Assembly: GCA_038233075.1 (NCBI GenBank)
Contig: JBBSMQ010000006.1
Coordinates: 85,579-149,578 of the forward strand
Source of the DNA: Iamia sp038233075
GTDB taxonomy: Bacteria; Actinomycetota; Acidimicrobiia; Acidimicrobiales; Iamiaceae
Reading direction: 5' to 3'
Length of the DNA stretch: 64,000 bases
In this document: positions 34,365-43,090 of the stretch, in pieces
Position numbering within the stretch: position 1 is the stretch's first letter
Layout: the number at the start of each line of letters is the position of its first letter
The notes under the pieces: generated by a model
Told to the model about the DNA's origin: nothing
Databases searched by the model: none
The model's input: the letters and a program-made list of their open reading frames with translations, nothing else
Translations under genes and position numbers: made by a program

Positions 34365-34637
34365 TCAGTCGACGAACTCGATCGAGACGCCGGTCTCGCC
34401 GTCCTTGGCGGCCGCCGCTCGGCTGACGTCGCGGATGGCGTTGGCCACCCGGCCCCGCTTGCCGATGACCCGACCCATGTCGCCGTCGGCGACGGTGACG
34501 TTGAAGGTCAGACCGTCGCTCTCGTCGACCTCGACCCCGACCTCATCGGGGTTGGCCACCAGGGCCTGGGCCAGGTACTGCAGCACCGAGACCGCGGTGG
34601 GGGCCCGTCCCTCGTCGGAGGTGGAGGTGTCGCTCAC
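34365..34637 (-). CDS. khpA: KH-domain RNA-binding protein KhpA
   Basis: A 90-residue single-KH protein with the GxxG-type loop GRVIGKRGRVANAIRDV. KhpA with KhpB binds many RNAs in Gram-positive bacteria. The GTG start overlaps the rpsP stop (GTGA). Genes of this family always sit between rpsP and rimM in actinobacteria, which supports the identification. The first 14 residues are a variable acidic/Ser-rich lead. Confidence 0.9.
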   Translation of the reverse strand: MSDTSTSDEGRAPTAVSVLQYLAQALVANPDEVGVEVDESDGLTFNVTVADGDMGRVIGKRGRVANAIRDVSRAAAAKDGETGVSIEFVD

Positions 34638-34978
34638 GATGCCTCCACCGTCTCGGACTCGGCCACGGAGGCCTCGACCGGGCGGTCGTCAGGGCCGGGG
34701 GGCGCCAGCGGCTCGGGCTCGGTGCCGTCCTTGAAGTGGGTCCAGGCCCCGGACACCTCGAGCAGCTTCTGGACCCGCTCGGTGGGCTGGGCCCCCTTCT
34801 TCAGCCAGTCGACGGCCTTGACGTTGTCGATCCGGACCGTGGAGGGCTCACGACGGGGCTGGTAGGTGCCCAGGATCTCGATGAACCGGCCGTCGCGGGG
34901 AGAGCGGCTGTCGGCCGCCACGACCCGGTAGGTCGGCTGCTTCTTCTTGCCCATCCGCATGAGGCGGAGCTTGACCAC
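34634..34978 (-). CDS. rpsP: 30S ribosomal protein S16
   Basis: S16 supports 16S rRNA folding. Family motifs are VKLRLMRMGKKKQPTYRVVA, SRSPRDGRFIEILGTYQP and WLKKGAQPTERVQKLL. The GTG at 34978 is preferred because it gives the conserved N-terminus and has AGGAAG upstream; the open frame beyond it is unconserved. The last roughly 35 residues are a Pro/Glu-rich tail longer than in most S16 proteins. First gene of the rpsP-khpA-rimM-trmD-rplS-yraN run. Confidence 0.95.
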   Translation of the reverse strand: MVKLRLMRMGKKKQPTYRVVAADSRSPRDGRFIEILGTYQPRREPSTVRIDNVKAVDWLKKGAQPTERVQKLLEVSGAWTHFKDGTEPEPLAPPGPDDRPVEASVAESETVEAS

Positions 34979-35155
34979 GTTCCGTTCGCTTCCTGTCGTC
35001 GATCCCCGGCCCGTCGGGCCGACCGTCCATGGTGCCCGCTGAGCCGGCCAGGGCACAAGTGAGACCCCAACCCGGATCCGCCGCCGTCGCCGCCCTCCCG
35101 ATCGTGGACGGGGAGGGCGCCACGTGAGGCCCGGTCCGTCCCGACCTCGGTGCCG

Positions 35156-36595
35156 TCAGACCCCGGGGAGGCGGAACTCGCCGGGATCGGGCAGACCGGG
35201 CACGGTGCGGGCGGACTGGGCCCCCTTGGGGTGGCCTCCCTTCGGGGTGGTCCGTCCGCCCTTCTTGCCCTTCGGCCGCTTCGCCTTCTTGGGGCCCATC
35301 CCGAGGCCCTTCATCATCTTCTGCATCTGGCGGAACTGGTCCAGCAGGGCGTTGATCTCGGTGATGCTCGAGCCGCTGCCGGCGGCGATGCGGGCCCGCC
35401 GGGACCCATCGATGATGTCGGGCTTGCGCCGCTCCTCGGTGGTCATCGAGGTGATCATGGCCTCGATGCGGCCCAGCTCGCCGTCGTCGATCTCCTGGTT
35501 CCGCAGCTCCTTGGGCACGCCCGGCAGCATCCCGATGAGGCCCGAGAGCGGGCCCATCTTCTTCACCTGCTGCATCTGCTCCAGGAAGTCCACGAAGGTG
35601 AACTGGCCCTCCATGAGGCGGGCCGCGGCCTCCTCGGCCTGATCGTCGTCGAAGGCCTCCTTGGCCTTGTCGATGAGGGTGAGCACGTCGCCCATCCCCA
35701 GGATGCGGCCCGCCAGGCGGTCGGGGTGGAACAGGTCGAAGTCGGCGACCTTCTCGCCGTTGGAGGCAAAGGCGATGGGCCGCCCCACCACCTCCTTCAC
35801 CGACAGGGCGGCACCGCCCCGGGCGTCGCCGTCGAGCTTGGTCAGGATCACGCCGTCGAGCTCGAGGGTCTGGTGGAAGTTCTCGGCCGTGGTGACCGCG
35901 TCCTGGCCGGTCATAGCATCGACGACGAGGAACGTGTACTGGGGCCGGGTCACGTCCGCGATGCGGCGGACCTGGTCCATGAGCTCGGCGTCGATCGACA
36001 GGCGGCCGGCGGTGTCGACGATGACGACGTCCCGCCCGAGGCGGCGGGCCTCGTCGATGGCGCGCTCGGCCACCGGAACGGGGTCGCCGCCCTCGCCGCC
36101 GATGGCGTCGTCCCTCGACACGACGGGCACGTCGACCTGACGCCCCAGGGTGCGCAGCTGCTCGATGGCGGCCGGGCGCTGGAGGTCGGCTCCGACCAGC
36201 ATCGGGTTGCGTCCCTGGGCCTTGAACCAGCGGGCCAGCTTGGCCGATGCCGTCGTCTTGCCCGAGCCCTGCAGACCGGCCATGAGGACCACGGTGGGCG
36301 GCTTGGGGGCGTAGGTGATGCGCAGGGTCTCGCCGCCGAGGGTGGCGATCAGCTCCTGGTGGACGATGTCGATGACCTGCTGGGCCGGGTTGAGCGCACC
36401 GGAGAGCTCCAGACCCAGGCACGCCTCCCGGACGCGCCCGATGAAGCCCCGCACCACGGTGAAGCTGACGTCGGCCTCCAGCAGGGCCAGTCGGATCTCG
36501 CGGAGGACCTCGTCGACCTCGGCCTCGCCCAGGCGGCCCTTGCCGCGCAGGCGGGTGAAGATCCCCTCGAAGCGGTCGGTCAGTGCGTCGAACAT
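35156..36595 (-). CDS. ffh: Signal recognition particle protein Ffh (SRP54)
   Basis: GTPase of the SRP that binds signal sequences and delivers ribosomes to FtsY. The 479-aa protein shows the N domain, G1 (GLQGSGKTTASAKLARW), G2 (VGADLQRPAAIEQL), G3 (VDTAGRLSIDAELM), G4 (TKLDGDARGGAALS) and a Met-rich M domain (FVDFLEQMQQVKKMGPLSG, LLDQFRQMQKMMKGLGMG) with a Lys/Gly-rich tail. The ATG lies 9 nt from a TAGCAT -10 box, an arrangement repeated at ftsY. Confidence 0.97.
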   Translation of the reverse strand: MFDALTDRFEGIFTRLRGKGRLGEAEVDEVLREIRLALLEADVSFTVVRGFIGRVREACLGLELSGALNPAQQVIDIVHQELIATLGGETLRITYAPKPPTVVLMAGLQGSGKTTASAKLARWFKAQGRNPMLVGADLQRPAAIEQLRTLGRQVDVPVVSRDDAIGGEGGDPVPVAERAIDEARRLGRDVVIVDTAGRLSIDAELMDQVRRIADVTRPQYTFLVVDAMTGQDAVTTAENFHQTLELDGVILTKLDGDARGGAALSVKEVVGRPIAFASNGEKVADFDLFHPDRLAGRILGMGDVLTLIDKAKEAFDDDQAEEAAARLMEGQFTFVDFLEQMQQVKKMGPLSGLIGMLPGVPKELRNQEIDDGELGRIEAMITSMTTEERRKPDIIDGSRRARIAAGSGSSITEINALLDQFRQMQKMMKGLGMGPKKAKRPKGKKGGRTTPKGGHPKGAQSARTVPGLPDPGEFRLPGV

Positions 36596-36604
36596 GGGTG
36601 AGCG

Positions 36605-36610
36605 ATGCTA
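36605..36610 (-). promoter_or_regulatory. -10 box of leaderless ffh promoter
   Basis: TAGCAT followed by CG lies 9 nt before the ffh ATG. The same octamer and spacing occur upstream of ftsY. Confidence 0.5.
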
Positions 36611-36720
36611 TCGGGTCGCCGTCGCCGCTCCGTCCCGCCCCGCGGCCCGACGACGATCGGCGCCCTCCCCCGCATCGTGCCGACGTCGACCCAGGACGCC
36701 GGTGAACACGAGGTTCGGTG

Positions 36721-36957
36721 TCAGCCCGAGGCGCGGGGCGAGACCAGGTCGCTGGGGGGCGCGGGCGGCGCGGTCGGGTTGCGACGGGCCTCCACCTCGG
36801 CCATCAGCCGGGCCCGCATCTCCGCCCCCGTGGTCGGCGCCGCCAGCAGCCCGACGGCCACGCCCAGGCCGAACACGACGACCCGGCCGAAGCCCAGGAA
36901 CCGGGCGACCGCGAATCCGAGGCGCACGGGCGAGAAGATCAGGCGGAACAGGAACAT
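36721..36957 (-). CDS. Small membrane-anchored protein (YtxH-like)
   Basis: A 78-aa protein with an N-terminal hydrophobic region (FLFRLIFSPVRLGFAVARFL, then VVVFGLGVAVGLLAAP) followed by a short amphipathic, charged C-terminus (TGAEMRARLMAEVEARR). The segment GLLAAPTTGAEMR resembles YtxH-domain proteins, where a glycine-rich membrane helix precedes a coiled region. A TACGGT box sits 6 nt before the ATG, supporting expression as a leaderless gene. Function unknown. Confidence 0.6.
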   Translation of the reverse strand: MFLFRLIFSPVRLGFAVARFLGFGRVVVFGLGVAVGLLAAPTTGAEMRARLMAEVEARRNPTAPPAPPSDLVSPRASG

Positions 36958-36963
36958 GGCCGC

Positions 36964-36969
36964 ACCGTA
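36964..36969 (-). promoter_or_regulatory. -10 box of the small YtxH-like gene
   Basis: TACGGT ends 6 nt before the ATG at 36957 on the minus strand. Confidence 0.4.
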
Positions 36970-37017
36970 CCCAGCGGGCTGGCGCCGACGGGGGACGCCG
37001 ACGGCGGACGGCGACCG

Positions 37018-38133
37018 CTACTCGGGGACGGGGCTGCCGTCGTCGAAGGCGACGCCCAGGGTGAAGAGGCTGCGGAACCCGCCGTCGCGGTAGCCGACCT
37101 TGCCGAAGGCCCACGCCGCGATGACCATGCTGAGGCGCCCGGATCCGTCGCGGAACAGCTCGGGGCCGCCCGGGCCCCGGGCCTCCTGGCTCGAGCTCAG
37201 CCAGGGGCCGCCGCGGGGCTTGGTGCACGGCCCGGTCGGGGCGGGACAGGTCGCATAGCCGATCGCGTAGCGATCGCTGTTCCAGGCGTTGGCCGAGTAG
37301 AAGAGGTAGTAGGTCCCGCCGTCCTCGACCATCGACGGCGCCTCGACCAGCCCCGCCTCCCACTGCTGGTCGGCGCCGAGGATGGGGGTCGCGTCGCCGA
37401 CCACACCCGTGCGGTCGGCGCTCAGGCGCTGGGCCCACAACCGCGTCGGGATCCCGCAACAGTTCCCGTCGTTCTTCCAGAGCAGGTACGCGGTCCCGTC
37501 GGCGTCGACGATCGGGCTCGGATCGATCGCCCCGCCCAGGTCGGCCGGGCAGATCATCGCCCCGGTCGAGTCGTCGACGTAGGGACCGAAGGGGTCGTCG
37601 GCCACGGCGCGAGAGATGCACTGGCGCCCCGAGGCCCGGTCGGTGGTCGTGTAGTAGAGGACCAGCCGACCGTCGCCGCGCCGGAGCACCGAGGGCGCCC
37701 AGACCGCCCCTTCCCGGGACCAGGCGGGCAGCGTGGGGAGGGCATCGCGGACCTCCTCGCTGCGCAGCAGCGTGGGCGACGAGAGCACCGGCAGGTGACG
37801 GGTGCCGGTGTTGGTGGCGTAGGTGAACAGGCGCGAGCCGACCAGGCTCTCGGTCCGCAGGACGAAGGGATCGGCGAAGTCCGCGCAGTAGACGGCCTGC
37901 GCCGTGGCGGGCTGGAAGGCGGGCGCGGCCGCGCCCGCCTCGGGCTGGCTCGACGGCCCCGAGCTAGCGCGCCGGGGCGGCAGCGACCGCAGCCGCGTCC
38001 CGCCCGGTGCGACCTCCCCGCAGTTCGGTGAGGGTTCGAGGCGACCCGACTGGTGGGTCTCGACGACCAGGATCACCACGGCGACGAGGCCGACGACACC
38101 GAGGGCGACGGCCCACCTCGTCCGGGTGGTCAC
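37018..38133 (-). CDS. Glycoside hydrolase family 43 protein, arabinanase-like
   Basis: A 371-aa exported or membrane-anchored enzyme from GTG 38133: a basic N-terminus, one hydrophobic helix (WAVALGVVGLVAVVILVVE), a Pro/Ala-rich linker and a five-bladed beta-propeller. The three GH43 carboxylates are visible: the general base Asp (CADFADPFVLR), the pKa-modulating Asp (AIDPSPIVDADGTAYLLW) and the general acid Glu (GLVEAPSMVEDGGTYYLFYS). Typical substrates are alpha-arabinofurans and xylans. With arabinan synthesis genes in the same window, self-arabinan trimming is a plausible role; scavenging plant arabinan is the alternative. Confidence 0.82.
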   Translation of the reverse strand: MTTRTRWAVALGVVGLVAVVILVVETHQSGRLEPSPNCGEVAPGGTRLRSLPPRRASSGPSSQPEAGAAAPAFQPATAQAVYCADFADPFVLRTESLVGSRLFTYATNTGTRHLPVLSSPTLLRSEEVRDALPTLPAWSREGAVWAPSVLRRGDGRLVLYYTTTDRASGRQCISRAVADDPFGPYVDDSTGAMICPADLGGAIDPSPIVDADGTAYLLWKNDGNCCGIPTRLWAQRLSADRTGVVGDATPILGADQQWEAGLVEAPSMVEDGGTYYLFYSANAWNSDRYAIGYATCPAPTGPCTKPRGGPWLSSSQEARGPGGPELFRDGSGRLSMVIAAWAFGKVGYRDGGFRSLFTLGVAFDDGSPVPE

Positions 38134-38340
38134 CGACGCCCTGCCGATCGCTCGGTGGTGACCGGGCGCACGGACCCACGGACGGCAGCCACAGCGTCGA
38201 TCGTAGGCCCTGGTGACGGGCGGACAGCCGCGGTCCGACCCGGCCCCACCCGCCCCGGCTGTCGTCCCCGCTCTGCTTGTCCGGCCACCGGGTAGCGTGG
38301 CGTCGCAGCACCCGCGGGGCAACGACAGCGGAGGTCTCAG
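38134..38340. other. Divergent intergenic region between GH43 and phosphatase genes
   Basis: About 320 nt separate the GH43 start and the phosphatase ATG at 38454, the longest gap between divergent genes here. It must hold both promoters. No clear TANNNT box is positioned next to either start. The only coding signal I see is the small frame at 38341-38457. Confidence 0.5.
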
Positions 38341-38457
38341 GTGAGAGGCATCGTGCGAGCGCGGTGGGCATCGGCCGTCGGCCGTCGCGCCCCAGCAGCG
38401 GTGCTCGTCGCCACGAGAGAGGGCGCGGGCACACCCCCGTCAGCCCCGGTGCCATGA
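38341..38457 (+). CDS. Possible 38-aa leader ORF coupled to the phosphatase gene
   Basis: A GTG at 38341 follows GGAGG with 6 nt spacing, one of the best ribosome-binding sites here. The 38-codon frame is Arg/Ala-rich (starts MRGIVRARWASAVGRRAPAA) and its TGA overlaps the phosphatase ATG (ATGA). The phosphatase ATG itself lacks a Shine-Dalgarno sequence, so translation may be re-initiated through this ORF. The peptide has no recognisable domain. Confidence 0.4.
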   Translation: MRGIVRARWASAVGRRAPAAVLVATREGAGTPPSAPVP

Positions 38458-39887
38458 CCGAGCCGAGCGAGGCACTGTCCGAGGCCCACTTCGAGCCGTT
38501 CGTCCACCTGGCCGGCCTCGACGACGACCAGGCGCTGATCGCCTGGGGTGGCTTCTGGTTCGTCCCCTTCGCCGACGGGAAGGGTATGCGCCTGGTCGAC
38601 GACGAGGAGCTGCCCCAGGTCGACGCCGGGCGCCACGACTCCATCGGCGTCCGATCGAAGGCCTACGGCCACGCCGTGGTCGAGGCGCTCGACGCCGACG
38701 GCGCCGTCGTGGTCCGGGCCGAGACCGACGACACCAACCACGCCTGGCTGCGGGGGCTCGAGGCCGACACCGAGTACCGCTACCGCATCCAGGTCGACGG
38801 AGAGCCGTGGGCCGAGGGCGAGCGCATGCGGTGGCATCGTCTCGACGAGCAGCGCGGCGAGCTGCGACCCGCCGGCCGCGGCTATGACCTGCGCTTCCGC
38901 ACCTTCCCCGACCGTGAGTCCGACGCCGGGCTCACCTTCTGCGCCATCGGCGACTACGGCATCGGGATCCAGGGCGCGGCCGACGACTGCGACCGCCAAC
39001 TGGAGACGGCTCGGGCCATGGAGGAGACGATCGAGCACCACGACGTGCGGCTCGTCATCACCCTGGGCGACAACATCTACCACGAGGAGGACGAGAAGGT
39101 CGGGGGCACCGGGAGCGAGGACGACGACTGGTTCTTCAGCTTCTACGAGCCGTACCGGTGGCTGATCTCTCGCGTGCCGGTCTTCCCGACGGTCGGCAAC
39201 CACGACGCGGCCGAGACCGAGGATTCCGACGACCGCGACCAGCTCGACGACAACCACTTCCTCGACCTACGCTTCGCGCCCGAGGTCGAGGAGGGCCGCG
39301 CCAGCCTCGATCCCGGCCTCTTCTACCGGCTGGCCTACAGCCGGCGCGTCCAGCTCCTGTGCATCGACACCTCCAAGGCCGCTGAGCTGGAGACCGAGCG
39401 GTTCTTCGCCAACGGGAAGCACCTCGACTTCGTCACGGCGTCGCTCACCGACGGACCGGACGGGACCGACGACGGGGGATCTCGGTGGCGGATCCCCTTC
39501 TGCCACCACCCTCCCTTCTGCGCGGGCCCCAAGCACGGCAACGACGAGGACATGGTCGACCTCCTCGTGCCCCTGTTCGAGCAGCACGGTGTGCGCCTGG
39601 TGCTGAGCGGCCACGAGCACAACTTCCAGTACGCGTCGCACAACGATGTCCACTACATCGTGAGCGGGGCCGGTGGGAAGCTGCGCGACGGCCGCCCCGA
39701 CGGCTTCGACGGGGCCCACACCCGGGCGTGGGCGGCCGCCGGGCACTTCCTGCTGGTGGAGATCGATGGTGCGCGCGCCACCATCTGGCCTCTGTCGGGC
39801 GTCGATCCCGACGGCACCTTGCACTGCATCGATGCCGCGCAACCCGACGGCACCCCGTTCGCGCTCCCCATCGAGGCGTCCCTCTGA
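38454..39887 (+). CDS. Calcineurin-like metallophosphoesterase (purple acid phosphatase-like)
   Basis: A 477-aa enzyme. An N-terminal beta domain with the fibronectin-III-like segment WLRGLEADTEYRYRIQVDGE precedes the metallophosphatase domain. Metal ligands are in sequence order: FCAIGDYGIG, ITLGDNIYHEED, TVGNHDA, CHHPPFCAG and VLSGHEHNFQY. Domain order and motifs fit the purple-acid-phosphatase group acting on phosphomonoesters or related substrates. No signal peptide is evident at this start, so location is uncertain. It may be translated through the upstream small ORF. Converges with ftsY. Confidence 0.83.
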   Translation: MTEPSEALSEAHFEPFVHLAGLDDDQALIAWGGFWFVPFADGKGMRLVDDEELPQVDAGRHDSIGVRSKAYGHAVVEALDADGAVVVRAETDDTNHAWLRGLEADTEYRYRIQVDGEPWAEGERMRWHRLDEQRGELRPAGRGYDLRFRTFPDRESDAGLTFCAIGDYGIGIQGAADDCDRQLETARAMEETIEHHDVRLVITLGDNIYHEEDEKVGGTGSEDDDWFFSFYEPYRWLISRVPVFPTVGNHDAAETEDSDDRDQLDDNHFLDLRFAPEVEEGRASLDPGLFYRLAYSRRVQLLCIDTSKAAELETERFFANGKHLDFVTASLTDGPDGTDDGGSRWRIPFCHHPPFCAGPKHGNDEDMVDLLVPLFEQHGVRLVLSGHEHNFQYASHNDVHYIVSGAGGKLRDGRPDGFDGAHTRAWAAAGHFLLVEIDGARATIWPLSGVDPDGTLHCIDAAQPDGTPFALPIEASL

Positions 39888-39945
39888 TCTCGACGGGCTC
39901 GATCCTCGGAGGCGTGGGCCGCGGCGATCGGCACCGCCGAGGCGG

Positions 39946-41079
39946 TCAGGTGGCGGCGAACAGGGCGTCGACGAACTCGTCGGGGTCGAAGGCCACCAGG
40001 TCGTCGGCGGTCTCACCCAGGCCCACCAGCTTCACCGGGATGCCCAGCTCGGCCTGGATGGCGACCACGATGCCGCCCTTGGCCGACCCGTCCAGCTTGG
40101 TCAGCACCACTCCCGTGATCTCGACCGCCTCGGTGAAGACCCGCGCCTGAGCCAGGCCGTTCTGGCCGGTGGTGGCGTCGATCACGAGCAGCACCTCGGT
40201 GACGTGGCCGGGTTCCTTGCCCGCCACCCGCCGCACCTTGCGCAGCTCCTCCATCAGGTTGCTCTTGTTGTGGAGCCGACCGGCGGTGTCGGCCAGGACC
40301 AGCTCGGCGCCGGACGAGGCAGCCTTGGTGATGCCATCGAAGACGATCGAGCTGGGGTCGGCGCCCTCCGCGCCCCGCACCAGGGTGGCGCCGCACCGCT
40401 CGGCCCAGGTGCCGAGCTGCTCGGCGGCGGCGGCCCGGAAGGTGTCGCCGGCCGCCATCACCACGGTGCGACCCACCTCGGCCTCGCGCTTGCCCAGCTT
40501 GCCGATGGTGGTGGTCTTGCCCACCCCGTTGACCCCGACGAAGAGCCAGACGTTGGTCGTGCCCTCGTCGGCGTGGAGGGTCCGGTCCTCGACGTGGAGA
40601 CGGGCCTTCATCTCGTCCTTGACCGCTTCGAGGAGGACCTCGGGGGCCTCGATCGACTCGGCCTTCACCCGGGCCCGGACGGCGTCGAGCATGTCGGTGG
40701 TGGGCCCGACGCCGACGTCGGCTCGGATCAGCGCCTCTTCCAGCTCATCCCAGGTCTCGTCGTCGATGTCGGTCCGGGCGAGGATCGAGCCCAGGTAGCC
40801 CGAGACCGCACCCCGGGCCTTGGCCAGGCGCTCCCGGAAGCTGGGGCGGACGGGGGCGACGACCTCGGGCGGGGCCTCCGCGGCGGGCGGCTCGAGGACG
40901 TCGACATCGGTGTCGGCGTCGACACCGGGCTCGGTTCGCTCGTCGACGGAGGGACCGAGGTCCGGTGGAGCAGCCGGAGGCTCCAGCTCCGGGCCCCGGT
41001 CGCGGAGCCGAGGCACCACGAAGGCCAGCCCCACACCGAGGACGACGGCGAGGACGATGAGGATGACGACGATCTCCAT
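39946..41079 (-). CDS. ftsY: SRP receptor FtsY
   Basis: Membrane-associated GTPase receptor for the SRP. The 377-aa protein starts with a membrane helix (VVILIVLAVVLGVGLAFVV), as in other actinobacterial FtsY, followed by an acidic linker (A region) and the NG domain: GVNGVGKTTTIGKLG, AAGDTFRAAAAEQL, VLADTAGRLHNK, TKLDGSAKGGIVVAI and GLGETADDLVAFD. The ATG lies 9 nt from a TAGCAT box shared with ffh. Confidence 0.96.
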   Translation of the reverse strand: MEIVVILIVLAVVLGVGLAFVVPRLRDRGPELEPPAAPPDLGPSVDERTEPGVDADTDVDVLEPPAAEAPPEVVAPVRPSFRERLAKARGAVSGYLGSILARTDIDDETWDELEEALIRADVGVGPTTDMLDAVRARVKAESIEAPEVLLEAVKDEMKARLHVEDRTLHADEGTTNVWLFVGVNGVGKTTTIGKLGKREAEVGRTVVMAAGDTFRAAAAEQLGTWAERCGATLVRGAEGADPSSIVFDGITKAASSGAELVLADTAGRLHNKSNLMEELRKVRRVAGKEPGHVTEVLLVIDATTGQNGLAQARVFTEAVEITGVVLTKLDGSAKGGIVVAIQAELGIPVKLVGLGETADDLVAFDPDEFVDALFAAT

Positions 41080-41088
41080 GAGGGCCCG

Positions 41089-41094
41089 ATGCTA
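41089..41094 (-). promoter_or_regulatory. -10 box of leaderless ftsY promoter
   Basis: TAGCAT followed by CG lies 9 nt before the ftsY ATG, with the same motif and spacing as at ffh. Confidence 0.5.
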
Positions 41095-41170
41095 CGAGGC
41101 GCCCGGCCCGTCACCGACACCTGTCCCCGCATCGCCCGGGCCCCGGCGGAGCGGCGCCGCCGGGCTCGGC

Positions 41171-41200
41171 CCGGAGCGGGTCAGGCCGGAGCGGGTCAGG
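41171..41200. repeat. 15-bp tandem repeat, two copies
   Basis: CCGGAGCGGGTCAGG occurs twice head to tail (41171-41185, 41186-41200) and then degenerates. It sits in the non-coding stretch between ftsY and the SGNH remnant. Confidence 0.85.
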
Positions 41201-41357
41201 CCGGGGGGTCGGTGCCGGGGGCTTCGGTGGAGCTCGGCCCGGACGCACCGGAGGTCTCGCCTTCGGGAGGAACGGCGGTGCGGGCGAAGGGCTCGATCCA
41301 CCTGGGTGAGGGGACGGTGCGCCCCGACGGGAGCCCGCCGCCAGCTCTGGCGAGCCG

Positions 41358-41640
41358 GCCTCCAGCTTCGTGGCCCCCTGCACGTGGTCGTAGACCTCCC
41401 ACCCCCCGAACTGGATCATCACCACGTCAGGCTGTCCGTCGGCCACCCCCTCCTGCCAGTAGGAGGGGAACTCGTCGCAGCTCTCCGACTCACGCTCGAT
41501 CTGTCCGTTGGGGAGCGGGAAGCCGTCGACCACCCCGCAGCCGAGCAGCGCCTTGGACCCCATCTCGATCCCCCGGTGCCTTCTCCTTGCCAAAGGCCAG
41601 GGAGAGGTGCCCGAGCGGGACCGAGGCCCCGTCGCCACCG
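41358..41640 (-). pseudogene. Remnant of an SGNH-hydrolase domain
   Basis: The 580 nt between ftsY and the HtrA gene contain no intact gene. On the minus strand from 41563 the frame encodes MGSKALLGCGVVDGFPLPNG, then CDEFPSYWQEGVADGQPDVV and MIQFGGWEVYDH. This pattern (GCG, Cys plus Trp, DVV then G-WEV-D) is that of the SGNH domain at the C-terminus of OafA-like acyltransferases. Just upstream, in another frame, GASVPLGHLSLAFGKEKAPG resembles the GDS block I; the two join if one base is restored in a G run near 41575-41579. Both ends of the gene are missing, and Pro/Arg-rich noise follows. Confidence 0.55.
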
Positions 41641-41659
41641 TCCCCGCCGCCGCCCGCGG

Positions 41660-42937
41660 TCACTGGCGCGGTGCCCGGCCCAGGGTCACGTCCACCTTGA
41701 TCTGGTCGCCCCCGCGGACCAGGTCGAGGGCCACGGCGGTGCCCGGCGCACGACTGCGGACGGCGGCGACCAGGTCGGCCGAGGACGAGATCGACTCCCC
41801 GTCGACGGCGGTGATCACATCGCCGGTCTCGATGCCGGCCTCGGCGCCGGGACCGCCCGGTTCGACCTGCACCACCTGGGCGCCCTGGGCCTGGCCCTGG
41901 GCGACGTCGCCGGCGCCGACCCCGAGGTAGCCGTTGGTGATGGGCTCACCGGCCACCAGCTTGTCGGCGATGGTCTTCGCGGTGTCGATGGGGACGGCGA
42001 AGCCGACACCCACGTTGCCCCCCGACTCGCTGGCGATGGAGTCGTTGATGCCGATGACCTGACCCTGCCGATCGGCGAGGGCGCCACCCGAGTTGCCGGG
42101 GTTGATGGGGGCGTCGGTCTGGACCATGGCCACCGCACCGCCGGGGGTCGCCACGGTGCGCCCGATGGCGCTCACCACGCCGGAGGTGACGGTCTGGTCG
42201 AGACCGAACGGGCTGCCGATGGCGACGGCCAGCTGGCCCACCTCGGCGGGGTCGTCGAGGGCGAGGGGCGCGGCGGTCAGGCCGTCGGCATCGGTGCGCA
42301 GCACGGCGATGTCGGACCCGTCGTCGGCCCCGACCACGGTGCCGTCGGCGGTGCGACCGTCGGCCAGGCGGAGCGTCACGTCGTCGGCGCCGTCGACGAC
42401 GTGGGCCGCGGTCAGGACCAGCCCGCCCTCGGCGTCGTAGACGAAGCCCGAGCCCAGCCCCGAGCCGGTCTCGATCTGCACCACCGAGGGGCTGAGCGCG
42501 GCGGCGACGTCGGCGACGGGCTCCTCGGAGTCACCGGTGCCGGGCAGGACCGGCGTGGTGGCCGCGCTGGTGGCGGAGGCCACGGCGGCGGGCGCGGCGG
42601 CGACGCCCGGGCGGGCCTGACCGGCGACGAAGCTGCCCACCGCCAGCACGGCAACCGCCGCCGGGCCAGCTGCCCGTCCCCACCCCCGGGAGCGGCGGGG
42701 AGGAGGGGTGTCTCCCGGGGGTGAGGGCGGAGGTCCGGCGGGCGGGGCGCCGGGATGGGTGCGGGGCCAGCCGCGGTCGGCGGCGCCCCAGGGCGTGGTC
42801 GTGCCCGCCCCCGGCCCGGCGTGTGGGTCGCGGTGCGGTGCCCCCATCGGGTTCGGGGCGGGGCCCCAGGCGGCGGGGCCTGCCGGTGGGGTCTCGGGGC
42901 GGGGCTGCGGGCCGGGAGCCCAGGACGACGGATCCAT
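41660..42937 (-). CDS. HtrA/DegP-like trypsin-type serine protease with PDZ domain
   Basis: A 425-aa membrane-anchored protease. From the ATG at 42937 (AGGAGAG 10 nt upstream) it has a Pro/Gly-rich cytoplasmic N-terminus of about 110 residues, a single membrane helix (AAGPAAVAVLAVGSFVAGQA), a trypsin domain with His (VLTAAHVVDG), Asp (GSDIAVLR) and Ser (INPGNSGGAL), and a C-terminal PDZ domain (YLGVGAGD, GAEAGIETGDVITAVDGES). This layout is that of mycobacterial HtrA/PepD envelope proteases. It probably degrades misfolded or signalling proteins outside the membrane. Confidence 0.9.
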   Translation of the reverse strand: MDPSSWAPGPQPRPETPPAGPAAWGPAPNPMGAPHRDPHAGPGAGTTTPWGAADRGWPRTHPGAPPAGPPPSPPGDTPPPRRSRGWGRAAGPAAVAVLAVGSFVAGQARPGVAAAPAAVASATSAATTPVLPGTGDSEEPVADVAAALSPSVVQIETGSGLGSGFVYDAEGGLVLTAAHVVDGADDVTLRLADGRTADGTVVGADDGSDIAVLRTDADGLTAAPLALDDPAEVGQLAVAIGSPFGLDQTVTSGVVSAIGRTVATPGGAVAMVQTDAPINPGNSGGALADRQGQVIGINDSIASESGGNVGVGFAVPIDTAKTIADKLVAGEPITNGYLGVGAGDVAQGQAQGAQVVQVEPGGPGAEAGIETGDVITAVDGESISSSADLVAAVRSRAPGTAVALDLVRGGDQIKVDVTLGRAPRQ

Positions 42938-43090
42938 GTGTGTGCTCTCTCCTCGGACGTCGATGGCGTGAGGAGGACCGTACGAGGGTGGCGCGAAAGC
43001 CCTGGTAGGGGTGCGGGCAACCTCAGATAAGGAGGTCGGGACCGACCGGAGCGCGCCGGCGGGCGCGGCCATCGGGTCCGCCGACGGGTC

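Noticed and set aside
37018..38322. Longer N-terminus of the GH43 protein from 38322
   Set aside because: The added residues are Cys/Arg/Gly-rich with no signal-peptide character and would place the membrane helix far from the N-terminus. GTG 38133 gives a normal signal anchor.
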